Positions 54,401-63,542 of a stretch of 64,000 nt of DNA are shown here, one piece after another (position 1 is the stretch's first letter; every line of letters starts with the position of its first letter). The position numbers and the translations under genes are program-made. This stretch comes from CAMBRQ01 sp945870325 (GTDB lineage Bacteria > Bacillota > Clostridia > Lachnospirales > Lachnospiraceae): NCBI RefSeq assembly GCF_050313795.1, contig NZ_JBNPMC010000002.1, positions 62,001 through 126,000 on the forward strand, in the 5' to 3' direction. A model generated the notes under the pieces. It was not told where the DNA came from, did no database searches, and saw only the letters and a program-made list of their open reading frames with translations.

Positions 54401-55269
54401 TGGGAATTTGATGTAGAAAGTGGAGTGTTGGAGGTGTACGGTGCAAGGGCAGGGAAGCTGTGGGCTTTGGCCGGATCATTTCGCCAAGACCTCGTAACAG
54501 AAAAAGATATCGTCAGTTCTAACCGGGCATATTCGCCGTAAGCCCTTGATGGCCTTACGACTCAGATGCCCTCGAAACCAGGACTTGTAGTCCTGGTTTC
54601 GCACGAACGAACGGTATCTTTTTCTGCAACGAGGTCTAAGGCTTATGATACGGCCGCAGCCCACAACTTCCCTGCCCTTGCACCTGACATCTCCGTGGAC
54701 TCAAGGCTTTCTCCCGTGGGGGATTCCGGCGGGGATGCGTGTGAAACGGTATTGGTGGAGGAGACCTGCTGGACATGTAAGAGAATGAAGAAAACTCCTG
54801 TTTGTTTCATGAATATAAATTCGTTCCAACCAACACAATTCCAATACGCAAAGCAATCACTCGCCCCGCTCTCCCTCTTCCTTACATCCGTTCTACTCCC
54901 AATCTGTTACCCATCCAACACCGTTCCCCACGTATTTCCGCCAGGAATCCTCCCCGTTCATGAAGAGTCACACATAAGAATGTCAGGCAAAGAGGGGAAG
55001 TATGGGAGTTCATATCCGTAGAAGAGCCGTACAACCGTTAGTGAAAAAGAGATCTAAAATCAGGATGAATTATGTGCTACAAGCACAGAATTCAAGAATG
55101 TCTGAGTCGGAAAAATCTTTCAGATTTTTCCGGCGAATACATTCGATTCCTGATTTTAGACCTCTTTTGAACTTACGGTTTGTAGGCGATTGGAGTCGGA
55201 TAAGAACTCCCATACTGCCCCTCTCTGCCGTACACCTTACAAATTACTCTTCATGAATCAAATTCCCAT
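54401..55269. repeat. Bipartite palindromic element C, overlapping the 3' end of the alpha-galactosidase gene
   Basis: This 869-bp element starts TGGGAATTT at 54401. Left module: GTGTACGG at 54434-54441, CCTGACATCT at 54683-54692 and GGGGGATTCC at 54718-54727. Right module, inverted: GGAATCC at 54944-54950, GAATGTCAGGC at 54978-54988, CCGTACAC at 55228-55235 and AAATTCCCA at 55260-55268. The left module matches element A's left module, but its inner arm is replaced by another perfect hairpin (12-bp arms, 54573-54601). The right module contains a nested CGGAAAAATCT-TTC-AGATTTTTCCG. The right end supplies the stop codon of the alpha-galactosidase gene. Confidence 0.85.
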
Positions 55270-57456
55270 CTTTTCTACAATATGAATGCGGAAACTTTCA
55301 TACTCTTCCGTTGCTGCTGGAAGCAAAAGCCCTCCATTCATCAGCACATCACCCGGGTATTCTTTTCCGTCCACAGTGTAGATACTATCCGGCTTCAGTC
55401 CTTTTACTTTCATCCAGCAGCCTGGTCCGTTTGGATGAATCTGGAGTGCTACGATACACAGGAGTGCCTCGCTGCCATCCGCAGCGGCGAATTCCCATCC
55501 ATGATAACTCTCGGCTGTATCCGGGTTCGTAAGGCGGTAGTAATCGCCATATTGGATCAGATCATAGTATTTTTTGAATTCGTCGATCTGGCTTCTTACG
55601 ATAGACTTGTCTTCCTCAGACATCTCGTTTACATCTAATTCGTATCCAAAGGTTCCGGACATTGCTACGGTTGCTCTGGTATTGATCGGAGTGTTGCGTC
55701 CGGTCTGTTCGTTTGGACATTTGGATACGTGTGATCCCATGGTGCTGACTGGATATCCGAAGGAGGTACCGTACTGGATACTGAGTCGTTCGATGGCGTC
55801 GGTATCATCGCTGCACCAGATCTGTGGTGTGTAATAAAGCATACCGGCATCGAAACGTCCGCCACCTCCGCTGCAGCCTTCAATCAGCATATCCGGGTAG
55901 CGCTGTGTCAATTTTTCCAGCATGTCATATAAGCCGAGGACGAAACGATGTGCTACTTCTCCCTGTCTGTCTGCTGGAAGCAGGGCGCTGTATAAGTCTG
56001 AAAGGCTTCGGTTGAGATCCCATTTCAGATATTCGATCTTAGCGGAATCAAGAACTTGGCATATATGGCTGAAAATATAGTCCCTTACATCTTCTCTTGA
56101 GAAGTCTAGTAATAATTGCTGACGAGACCGGCAAGGTGATTTGCCCGGAACTTGAAGTGCCCAGTCCGGATGTGCGCGATATAAGTCGCTGTCTTCGTTA
56201 ATGCCTTCTGGTTCGAACCAGATACCGAACTGCATTCCGAGATCATGGATCTGATCGGAAAGTTCTCCAAGGGTACATCCAAGTTTCTTCTCATTGACGA
56301 TCCAGTCGCCAAGCCCGGATACATCCAGTTCCCGTTTGCCGAACCATCCGTCGTCCATGACGAAGAGTTCTACGCCAAGTTCGGCAGCGTCTTTTGCCAT
56401 CTTTACCAGTTTTTCGCCATTGAAGTCAAAGTATATGCCCTCCCAACTATTCAGAAGAACCGGACGTCTTGTGGCTGTCCATTTACCCCGGCATAAGTGA
56501 TTGCGGTAAGCCTTGTGATAGATGCGGGAGAGTTCTCCTAATCCATTGTGAGAGTATGCCATGGCAACTTCTGGTGCGTAGAAGGATTCGCCTGGCTTTA
56601 CACAGTAGCAGAAGTTGTCAGGATGGATGCCAAGTAGAATTCTGGTCTGGTTATACTGGTCGTACTCAGCAGTTCCGAGAAAATCTCCGCTATACAGGAA
56701 GGAGAAGCCGTAACAACTTCCATTTTCTTCTGTGGTATCTTCTCCTGAGAGGATCAAGAAAGGATTATACTGATGGCTGGAGGTTCCGCGGGTGCTGCCA
56801 ACAGACTGGATTCCGTGTCTTAAGGTCATACGCTGGTAATTGCGTTCTTTTACATGGCGGCCATAGAACGTATGCAAATCAAATTCACCATGTAAATAAT
56901 CGATACAAGTACTCTGAACATTCTCAAGATAGATCTCTGCGTCACTGTGATTCTCAATACGGACGGATCTTGTGATCATATCAAGTTCTTCGAGTACTCC
57001 ATAATATAAATGTACATAGAAGCAGTGGCGGGTATCCTCCAGGGTAATCACTAAAGTGTCGGCTTTCGTGTCTTCTGTCGCATAGATAGCCGGAAGTCCT
57101 GGAAGAGCATATTTTCCTTCCAGCGTCTTATGTCCGGCGTATCTTAATTCGCAGGCAGTCGTTCCGTCCGGATAGCGGACTTTTAATGCACTTGAGCGGT
57201 AGTCGCCGCTTCCGTAGGTGGGATATTCCTGCGGAAGGACATCCAGGGAGTAGGTACGTTCATCCTCTGCTTCGTAAGGATTGCCAGAGAAGCCCCGGTC
57301 TGCGTAGGAGATCAGATAAGAATAGTCGAAAACTGAACCCTTCATACCAAACCAGGTATGGAGTAAAACCCCATACCTGTCGGCTTTCATTTGGTACATA
57401 CTATGGTTAGTTTCTAATGTGAATAGTCTGCTTGTGCTGTCAAATAAAATAGCCAT
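55258..57456 (-). CDS. Alpha-galactosidase, glycoside hydrolase family 36
   Basis: The 732-residue enzyme releases alpha-1,6-linked galactose from melibiose, raffinose and related sugars. It has an N-terminal beta-sandwich, then the barrel with FVMDDGWFGKR. The nucleophile Asp is in YLKWDLNRS. The acid/base Asp is in IWCSDDTDAIERL, after GCSGGGGRFDAGML. No signal peptide is present, so it acts on imported sugar. The last codons ATG GGA ATT TGA coincide with the terminus of element C. It is the last gene of the transport operon. Confidence 0.95.
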   Translation of the reverse strand: MAILFDSTSRLFTLETNHSMYQMKADRYGVLLHTWFGMKGSVFDYSYLISYADRGFSGNPYEAEDERTYSLDVLPQEYPTYGSGDYRSSALKVRYPDGTTACELRYAGHKTLEGKYALPGLPAIYATEDTKADTLVITLEDTRHCFYVHLYYGVLEELDMITRSVRIENHSDAEIYLENVQSTCIDYLHGEFDLHTFYGRHVKERNYQRMTLRHGIQSVGSTRGTSSHQYNPFLILSGEDTTEENGSCYGFSFLYSGDFLGTAEYDQYNQTRILLGIHPDNFCYCVKPGESFYAPEVAMAYSHNGLGELSRIYHKAYRNHLCRGKWTATRRPVLLNSWEGIYFDFNGEKLVKMAKDAAELGVELFVMDDGWFGKRELDVSGLGDWIVNEKKLGCTLGELSDQIHDLGMQFGIWFEPEGINEDSDLYRAHPDWALQVPGKSPCRSRQQLLLDFSREDVRDYIFSHICQVLDSAKIEYLKWDLNRSLSDLYSALLPADRQGEVAHRFVLGLYDMLEKLTQRYPDMLIEGCSGGGGRFDAGMLYYTPQIWCSDDTDAIERLSIQYGTSFGYPVSTMGSHVSKCPNEQTGRNTPINTRATVAMSGTFGYELDVNEMSEEDKSIVRSQIDEFKKYYDLIQYGDYYRLTNPDTAESYHGWEFAAADGSEALLCIVALQIHPNGPGCWMKVKGLKPDSIYTVDGKEYPGDVLMNGGLLLPAATEEYESFRIHIVEKMGI

Positions 57457-57484
57457 AAGTTTGTCCTCATTTCAATATATCTAA

Positions 57485-58333
57485 TTATTTTACTGCACCG
57501 TTTACAACACCATTGATAACCTGCTTCTGGCATACGATGTAGAACAGAAGGATTGGAATCAATGCAAGTAAGTAAGAAGCAAATGCCAGGTTGTAGTTCG
57601 TACCGAACTGTGTCTGGAATGTTAACTGTGCAAGTGGAAGTGTGTTCGTTCCTGTTCCGGACATAATTACCAGAGGGGTCATAACGTCGTTCCATGTTCC
57701 CAGGGCTGTCAGTACGGCAACGGTTGCGTGCATAGGCTTCATAATTGGGAAGATAACCTTCCAGTAGGTAGTCCATGTGGTAGCACCGTCTACAAAAGCA
57801 GCCTCTTCCAGTGCGATTGGAATGTTCTTTAAGTAGCCGCTGTAGAGCATAACATTCATCGGCATATAGAACACTAAATAGCATAAGATAACACCAAACC
57901 AGTTGTCAACCCCCATTTGTGCAGTCTGTTTTACCAGAGGCATCATCAGGATGGCAAAAGGTACGAACATACCACTAACAATGTAGAGGTAAGAGAATTT
58001 GTAAAATTTGCTCTTTGCCATACTTCTTCCGATTGCATATCCTGCGATAGAGTGAATCAGGATTGCCAGAACTACGGTGATTACAGTAATCATAACACTG
58101 TAGCCGAGAGAATGCCAGAAGTCTGTCACGCGCATAGCTTCAGCAAAGTTCTCGAAACTCCAGCTTTTTGGCAGGCTTAATGCTCCTGCAATATCGTTGG
58201 TCATCTCTGACGGTTTCTTGAATGCGATTACAACTGCCATGTAAAGTGGAAAGATTACAGTCAGACAGCCAAGGATCAATAATATAGTAAGTGGCCAATT
58301 GGTTGCAGCAGCAACTTTGTTTTTCTTTTTCAT
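57485..58333 (-). CDS. Carbohydrate ABC transporter permease (MalG-like)
   Basis: The 282-residue permease has about six helices and the EAA loop (ALEEAAFVDGATTWTTYWKVIFPIMKP) that docks to the ATPase. It pairs with the permease gene just upstream, overlapping it by one base (TAATG). No ATPase gene is in the operon, so a shared MsmK-type ATPase is probably used. Confidence 0.94.
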   Translation of the reverse strand: MKKKNKVAAATNWPLTILLILGCLTVIFPLYMAVVIAFKKPSEMTNDIAGALSLPKSWSFENFAEAMRVTDFWHSLGYSVMITVITVVLAILIHSIAGYAIGRSMAKSKFYKFSYLYIVSGMFVPFAILMMPLVKQTAQMGVDNWFGVILCYLVFYMPMNVMLYSGYLKNIPIALEEAAFVDGATTWTTYWKVIFPIMKPMHATVAVLTALGTWNDVMTPLVIMSGTGTNTLPLAQLTFQTQFGTNYNLAFASYLLALIPILLFYIVCQKQVINGVVNGAVK

Positions 58334-59184
58334 TATAACTGTTCCTCCTTCTTTCCTGTGAAGTTAAGCTGGAATACAGAGATTGCAACAATTACTACGA
58401 AGAACAGAACGGCGTTGGCACTCTGGAAACCAAACTGTCCGCCTCCCATACCATTGTTGTAGATCAGGTAAGAGATAGACTCTGTACTCTGTGCAGGACC
58501 ACCTTTGGTCAAAGCCATGATCTGGTCGAATACCATCAGGAAGTCTTTCATGCTTAATACCATGTTGATACTGAAGAATGGAATGATCAGTGGGAAGGTT
58601 AATTCCTTGAAACTCTTCCATCCTGTAGCGCCATCAATTGCACCGGCCTCATATACGTCTTCCGGTACTGTCTGCAGACCAGATATGTAGATCAGAGTTG
58701 TCTGTGCGATGGACTGCCATGCAGCAACGATTACGATTGCGATCCATGCTGTCTTTGTGCTGGAAAGCATACTGGAGCCGCCAGTGATTGCCGGAAGGAT
58801 GTAAGTGAAGATATATCCGAAGATATAACCTACAACCAGACCACCGAGGATTCTAGGAACAAAGTATACACCACGCAGAGCGCTCTTTGCTTTGATTTTT
58901 GCATTTAATCCTAATGCAAGCAGTAAAGCGATAACGTTTGTTACGATTGTAGCAAGTATAGCGAATTTAAATGTAAAGAGATAAGATTTTCCTACACGGG
59001 CATCTGTAAACAAGTCAGCGTAGTTACGTAATCCTACCATCTCGTAGCTTCCGAATCCTTTAAAGTTCGTGAAACTGTACATAAAACCTTTGATCAAAGG
59101 TAATGTGTTAAAACAGAAGAACAGTAATAATACTGGGACTGTGATTAACATGAAGGTTTGGTTTCTACTCAGTTTTTTCTTCAT
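58333..59184 (-). CDS. Carbohydrate ABC transporter permease (MalF-like)
   Basis: The 283-residue partner permease has about six helices and the EAA loop VYEAGAIDGATGWKSFKEL near residue 190. It overlaps the binding-protein gene by one base (TAATG). With the other permease and the binding protein it forms an importer of the CUT1 class, whose substrate is probably an alpha-galactoside given the GH36 gene. Confidence 0.94.
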   Translation of the reverse strand: MKKKLSRNQTFMLITVPVLLLFFCFNTLPLIKGFMYSFTNFKGFGSYEMVGLRNYADLFTDARVGKSYLFTFKFAILATIVTNVIALLLALGLNAKIKAKSALRGVYFVPRILGGLVVGYIFGYIFTYILPAITGGSSMLSSTKTAWIAIVIVAAWQSIAQTTLIYISGLQTVPEDVYEAGAIDGATGWKSFKELTFPLIIPFFSINMVLSMKDFLMVFDQIMALTKGGPAQSTESISYLIYNNGMGGGQFGFQSANAVLFFVVIVAISVFQLNFTGKKEEQL

Positions 59185-60470
59185 TATTCATTCCCTCCAT
59201 TTTTTTCTTCGTATTCCTGTACCTTGCGGATGATATCTCTGTTATATCTTGTCCAGTCGGTATCGAATTTCTTAAGGAATGCATCTACATCTCCGTTGAT
59301 TAAGAATGTCTGGATCTGAGCATCTACGGACATCTCGGCAGGATAGTAGTGATCCTGGTAATCGGCCATTTTGCCTTCTTTGATGTAGTCAGCCATACCA
59401 TCGAGTACTTTCGGAAGTTCGAAGTTTCCTTCTTTACAAGGAACTGCACTCTGGTCATCCAGATAGATCTGAACGGTCTCATCTGCTAATAAGTAGGACA
59501 GTACTTCATAAGCGGCTTCTTTGTTCTCGCAGTCACTGGTAACACAGAATTGGAGGTCGATACCAGAGTTCAGAACGTTTTCATCTGCATTGTCACTTCC
59601 TGGCATTACGAAGGAATCAATATTCATGTCAGGATTCACAGATGTAATCTGAGGAACTGCATAGTTACCGATTGTGTACATTGCAGATTCTCCATTTGCA
59701 AATGCTGTACAAGCGTCATTGTAGTTGTATGCAAATGGATCTTCCGGTCCATAAGGAAGTAACTCTAACATCTTCTCGGAGATTTCTGCGTATTCATCTG
59801 AGAAGGTTGTCTCGCCTTTGTTCACCTGCTGGCATACGTCGGCCGGAGCTAAGTCTACAGCGAGAGCGTTCCATGGTGCAAGACAGGTCCATGTATCTTT
59901 GAAACCAAAGTACAGTGGCTGAATGCCCTCAGACTGGATCTCATCACATAATGCTGTGAATTCGCTCCATGTAGTCGGAATCTCCCAGCCATGTTCTTCG
60001 AACATATCCTTGTTATAGAGAACTCCGGCAGCGTTAGCAACGTAAGGCATAGAGAATACACCATCTTCCGGAACATATTCCAGATTCTTAGCAATCTCCA
60101 GATATGCTGGCTTGATCTCTGAGATTCCTTCGAAGTCGGAGATATCCATCAGCATGTCAGAATCAATAAAGGAGGAGAAGTTAACATCTCCACCGATACC
60201 GATAATGTCCGGTGTATCTTCCTTAATAAAACGGGTTTTCAGTACAGTCATCGCATCGTTCGGAGATTCGATTTGCAGCACGATATCATCATGCGTTGCG
60301 TTGAATTCTTCCTCCATCTTTTCGAAGGCTTTGACTGCTTCGGGTTTGTACTGTACCAAGGTAATATGGGTCTTACCGTCTTTGTCTGCAGAGTTACCGC
60401 ATCCGGTGGTCGCTACCATGCCGGTCAAGACTGTTGCCATAAGAAGTACAGCAATCACTTTCTTTTTCAT
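59184..60470 (-). CDS. Extracellular sugar-binding lipoprotein of the ABC importer
   Basis: The 428-residue protein begins MKKKVIAVLLMATVLTGM with a lipoprotein-type cleavage before Cys24 (ATTGC). It has the MalE-type fold with NAAGVLYNKDMFEEHGWEIP and FANGESAMYTIGNYAVP. It should deliver an alpha-galactoside or similar oligosaccharide to the two permeases. ATG 60470 has GAGAGGTG upstream; further in-frame starts lie upstream but would put extra residues before the signal peptide. Confidence 0.93.
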   Translation of the reverse strand: MKKKVIAVLLMATVLTGMVATTGCGNSADKDGKTHITLVQYKPEAVKAFEKMEEEFNATHDDIVLQIESPNDAMTVLKTRFIKEDTPDIIGIGGDVNFSSFIDSDMLMDISDFEGISEIKPAYLEIAKNLEYVPEDGVFSMPYVANAAGVLYNKDMFEEHGWEIPTTWSEFTALCDEIQSEGIQPLYFGFKDTWTCLAPWNALAVDLAPADVCQQVNKGETTFSDEYAEISEKMLELLPYGPEDPFAYNYNDACTAFANGESAMYTIGNYAVPQITSVNPDMNIDSFVMPGSDNADENVLNSGIDLQFCVTSDCENKEAAYEVLSYLLADETVQIYLDDQSAVPCKEGNFELPKVLDGMADYIKEGKMADYQDHYYPAEMSVDAQIQTFLINGDVDAFLKKFDTDWTRYNRDIIRKVQEYEEKNGGNE

Positions 60471-60538
60471 TCCACACCTCTCCTTTTCTCTCATGCATTC
60501 GTCATGTTGCATGAAGATTTGTTTTTTTTCTATACAAA

Positions 60539-60567
60539 ATGATAGCAGTCTAACGAAGAAACGTAAA
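60539..60567 (-). promoter_or_regulatory. Probable promoter of the alpha-galactoside operon
   Basis: On the minus strand TTTACG (60567-60562) and TATCAT (60544-60539) are 17 bases apart, about 60 bases before the binding-protein start. The remaining 60570-60850 is AT-rich and contains the site listed next. Confidence 0.4.
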
Positions 60568-60715
60568 TGTTTCAATGTGTGGGGTTTTTTATCAAAATGC
60601 GTTTTCGGAATAAAATAGTTGAAGTGTAGACGCATAATGGTATATAATTGATGAAAAGAAGGTAATTTCGTTAAAAATATATAAAAAAGGGGGGAAGAAA
60701 TTGTGAAAAATATTG

Positions 60716-60731
60716 TATAAAGCGTTTTATA
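60716..60731. promoter_or_regulatory. CG-centred near-palindrome, cre-like or LacI-type site
   Basis: TATAAAGCGTTTTATA is palindromic except at its centre and resembles catabolite-repression (cre) sites. ATAAAGCG recurs at 60742-60749, 25 bases downstream, which could instead be direct repeats bound by the AraC-type regulator encoded at 60851. Confidence 0.35.
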
Positions 60732-60850
60732 AATATAAAGAATAAAGCGGGAGAATAGGTCAAAATAGTGTAATATGTTCTCAATATAAGAGAAGAAGTA
60801 TGAGAGATGTGATTATATAATGTAATTGTTGGAAAGAGAGGAGATAAGGA

Positions 60851-61717
60851 ATGGCTGATACTTTATTTTCGGTTTTTCAAGATGAGCGTTTTATGGATCT
60901 GACAATATATCAATTTGGGTATGAACAGTGTAAGCCGCTGCATTCATTTGGTCCATATGTAAGGAATCATTATCTGTTTCACTATGTAATATCGGGAAAG
61001 GGGACGTTATATTCGGATGATGAGAATAACGTAACTATGATATATCAGATATCTGGCGGATCAGGATTTCTGATCGAGCCCGGATATGCGAATATGTATT
61101 CGGCGGATCAGGATGATCCGTGGGAGTATGTCTGGATTGAGTTCGGTGGCTTGAGGGCCAGAGAATGCATGGAGGCAGCAGGAGTGTCACAGAAGACTCC
61201 AATCTATATACCGGATACGCCGGAGCATGGAACTGAGATGGAGGAACGCATGATGTCATTCATTAAGAGTGAGGATGCGACTCCGATGGGGCTGATTGGC
61301 CGTCTCTATCTTTTTCTGGACTGCATGATTCGTTATTCCACGTCGAAACGTCAACTGCAGAGTGGCAAATTGAGCGCATTCTATGTCAGGGAAGTCATGA
61401 GTTATATTGAACAGAATTATGCTCAGGATATTACCGTAGAGGATATGGCAAGGAGATGTAAGTTGGACCGCAGTTATTTTGGTAAGATATTTAAGAAAGA
61501 AGTGGGTGAATCACCACAGGAGTTCTTGATTCATTACCGTATGACGAAGGCGGCGGATCTTCTGGCAGTCACTGGTCTGGCGATTGGAGATATTGGGGCT
61601 GCGGTCGGCTATGAGAATCAACTGCATTTCTCCAGGGCATTTAAGGGTGTATATGGTATGCCGCCCAGGGAATACCGACAGAAGAACCGAATCATAAAAG
61701 GAATTGACAAGAAATAG
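60851..61717 (+). CDS. AraC-family transcriptional regulator
   Basis: The 288-residue protein has an N-terminal cupin sugar-sensing domain (FGPYVRNHYLFHYVISGKG). Two helix-turn-helix units follow at the C-terminus (ITVEDMARRCKLDRSYFGKI, IGDIGAAVGYENQLHFSRAF). It is divergent from the importer operon and just upstream of the GH13 gene. It therefore probably activates both in response to an alpha-galactoside, as RafR/MsmR-type proteins do. Confidence 0.93.
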   Translation: MADTLFSVFQDERFMDLTIYQFGYEQCKPLHSFGPYVRNHYLFHYVISGKGTLYSDDENNVTMIYQISGGSGFLIEPGYANMYSADQDDPWEYVWIEFGGLRARECMEAAGVSQKTPIYIPDTPEHGTEMEERMMSFIKSEDATPMGLIGRLYLFLDCMIRYSTSKRQLQSGKLSAFYVREVMSYIEQNYAQDITVEDMARRCKLDRSYFGKIFKKEVGESPQEFLIHYRMTKAADLLAVTGLAIGDIGAAVGYENQLHFSRAFKGVYGMPPREYRQKNRIIKGIDKK

Positions 61718-61745
61718 AGGATTGTAGATGGAAGGAGAAACGAAG

Positions 61746-63434
61746 ATGGAAAAGGCATGGTGGAAAGAAAGTGTGGTATATCAGATCTATCCAAGGAGTT
61801 TCTGTGATAGCAACGGGGATGGAATCGGAGATCTGAAAGGAATTGCAGGAAAACTAGAATATCTGAAAGAATTGGGGATTGATGTAATCTGGCTGTCACC
61901 TGTATATCAGTCGCCGAATGATGACAATGGTTATGATATCAGTGATTACCAGGCAATCATGAAAGAATTCGGAACAATGGATGATTTTGAACGGATGCTG
62001 GATCGGGCGCATAAACTCGGAATTAAAATTATGATGGATCTGGTAGTTAACCATACGTCTGATGAACATGCATGGTTCGTGGAGAGCCGGAAGTCGGAGG
62101 ACAATCCATATCGAGATTACTATATCTGGAGAGATGCAAAAGAAGGCAAGGAGCCGAATAACTGGGGCTCATGTTTTGGCGGCTCTGCATGGAAGTATGA
62201 TGAAGAGGCGGGACAGTACTACCTGCATCTGTTTTCTCCCAAGCAGCCAGACCTTAATTGGGACAATCCGAAGGTGAGACAGGAAGTGTTCCGTATGATG
62301 AACTGGTGGTGTAATAAGGGGATTGACGGATTCCGTATGGATGTGATCAGCCTGATCTCTAAAGTGCCGGGACTGCCGGATGGTGCAGTTGGCAAGAGTG
62401 GATACGGAGACTTTGGACCATATTGTGTGAATGGTCCTCATGTCCATGAGTATCTGCAAGAGATGAATCAGGAAGTCTTATCAAAATACGACTTGATTAC
62501 GGTTGGAGAATGTTCTGGTGTTACGGTAGAAGAGGCGAAGAAATATGCATCTTCATCCGGAAAAGAACTGAACATGGTGTTCCAGTTCGAGCACATGGAT
62601 CTGGATGGCGGCGAGAGTTTTAAGTGGAATCATAATAAGATCCGCCTGACGGAACTTAAGAAGATCATGAGCAAATGGCAGACAGAGTTAGAAGGCAAAG
62701 CATGGAACAGCCTGTACTGGTGCAATCATGATCAGCCAAGATTCCTGTCACGCATGGGTAATGACAGTCCGCAGTATCGGGAGGTATCTGCGAAGATGCT
62801 GGCAACTTGTCTTCATATGATGCAGGGAACTCCTTATGTGTATCAGGGAGAAGAACTGGGAATGACCAATTATCCGTTCACTTCTCTGGATGAGTTCAGG
62901 GATATTGAGAGCATCAATGCATATCATGAACTGACAGAGAAGGGAATCGTTGCGCCGGAGGATATGTTCGACTATATCAGTTATAAGGGCAGGGATAATG
63001 CCAGAACTCCGATGCAGTGGGACGACAGTGACCAGGCAGGATTCACAACAGGAACACCGTGGATTCCAGTGAATCCGAATTATAAAGAAATCAATGCAAA
63101 AGAGCAGATGAGCAGGGAGACTTCCGTATTCCATTATTATAAGAAGTTAATTGCTCTGAGAAAGCAGTATGAGATCATCGTGTATGGCAAATATGACTTG
63201 CTGCTTCCGGACAGTGAAGAGATTTATGCGTATATGAGGACGCTGGGAGAAGAGAAACTGCTTGTACTGTGTAACTTCAACGAACAGCAGGTAGAGTATG
63301 AGGTTCCGGAGGAATTCGCTGGATGCCAGGGAAAGGTTCTGATCGGGAATTATAGGAATGATGCGGCAGCGGAATGTGAGATAGGTGAGAAGATTGGACT
63401 TCAGCCTTATGAAACGGTGGTATATTTAGTGTAA
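61746..63434 (+). CDS. Alpha-glucosidase, glycoside hydrolase family 13 (oligo-1,6-glucosidase-like)
   Basis: The 562-residue cytosolic enzyme has the four GH13 regions: MMDLVVNHTSDEH, the nucleophile Asp in GFRMDVISLIS, the acid/base Glu in TVGECSG, and WCNHDQPR. Val directly after the nucleophile is the residue associated with alpha-1,6 (and sucrose-type) rather than alpha-1,4 preference. ATG 61746 has AAGGAG 8 bases upstream; ATG 61728 overlaps that site. It follows the AraC gene by 28 bases. Confidence 0.92.
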   Translation: MEKAWWKESVVYQIYPRSFCDSNGDGIGDLKGIAGKLEYLKELGIDVIWLSPVYQSPNDDNGYDISDYQAIMKEFGTMDDFERMLDRAHKLGIKIMMDLVVNHTSDEHAWFVESRKSEDNPYRDYYIWRDAKEGKEPNNWGSCFGGSAWKYDEEAGQYYLHLFSPKQPDLNWDNPKVRQEVFRMMNWWCNKGIDGFRMDVISLISKVPGLPDGAVGKSGYGDFGPYCVNGPHVHEYLQEMNQEVLSKYDLITVGECSGVTVEEAKKYASSSGKELNMVFQFEHMDLDGGESFKWNHNKIRLTELKKIMSKWQTELEGKAWNSLYWCNHDQPRFLSRMGNDSPQYREVSAKMLATCLHMMQGTPYVYQGEELGMTNYPFTSLDEFRDIESINAYHELTEKGIVAPEDMFDYISYKGRDNARTPMQWDDSDQAGFTTGTPWIPVNPNYKEINAKEQMSRETSVFHYYKKLIALRKQYEIIVYGKYDLLLPDSEEIYAYMRTLGEEKLLVLCNFNEQQVEYEVPEEFAGCQGKVLIGNYRNDAAAECEIGEKIGLQPYETVVYLV

Positions 63435-63441
63435 ATAGAGA

Positions 63442-63500
63442 TTGACATTTCTTGATAAATTCGGTATGATGGACTTTAGTGATTGGGCGCTTTAAAGCGC
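63442..63500 (+). promoter_or_regulatory. Promoter and palindromic operator of the acyl-CoA synthetase gene
   Basis: A perfect -35 TTGACA (63442-63447) and TATGAT (63465-63470) are 17 bases apart. A perfect 14-bp palindrome, GCGCTTTAAAGCGC (63487-63500), lies about 10 bases after the expected start site, a place suited to a repressor. Confidence 0.65.
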
Positions 63501-63542
63501 GAAAATACGTACGGAAAGATATATCATAAAAGGGGGATTATC

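Noticed and set aside
54566..55256. Open frames inside element C (54566-55021 and 55002-55256 plus)
   Set aside because: They cross hairpins and conserved element boxes, have no ribosome site and are not matched by equivalent frames in elements A or B.
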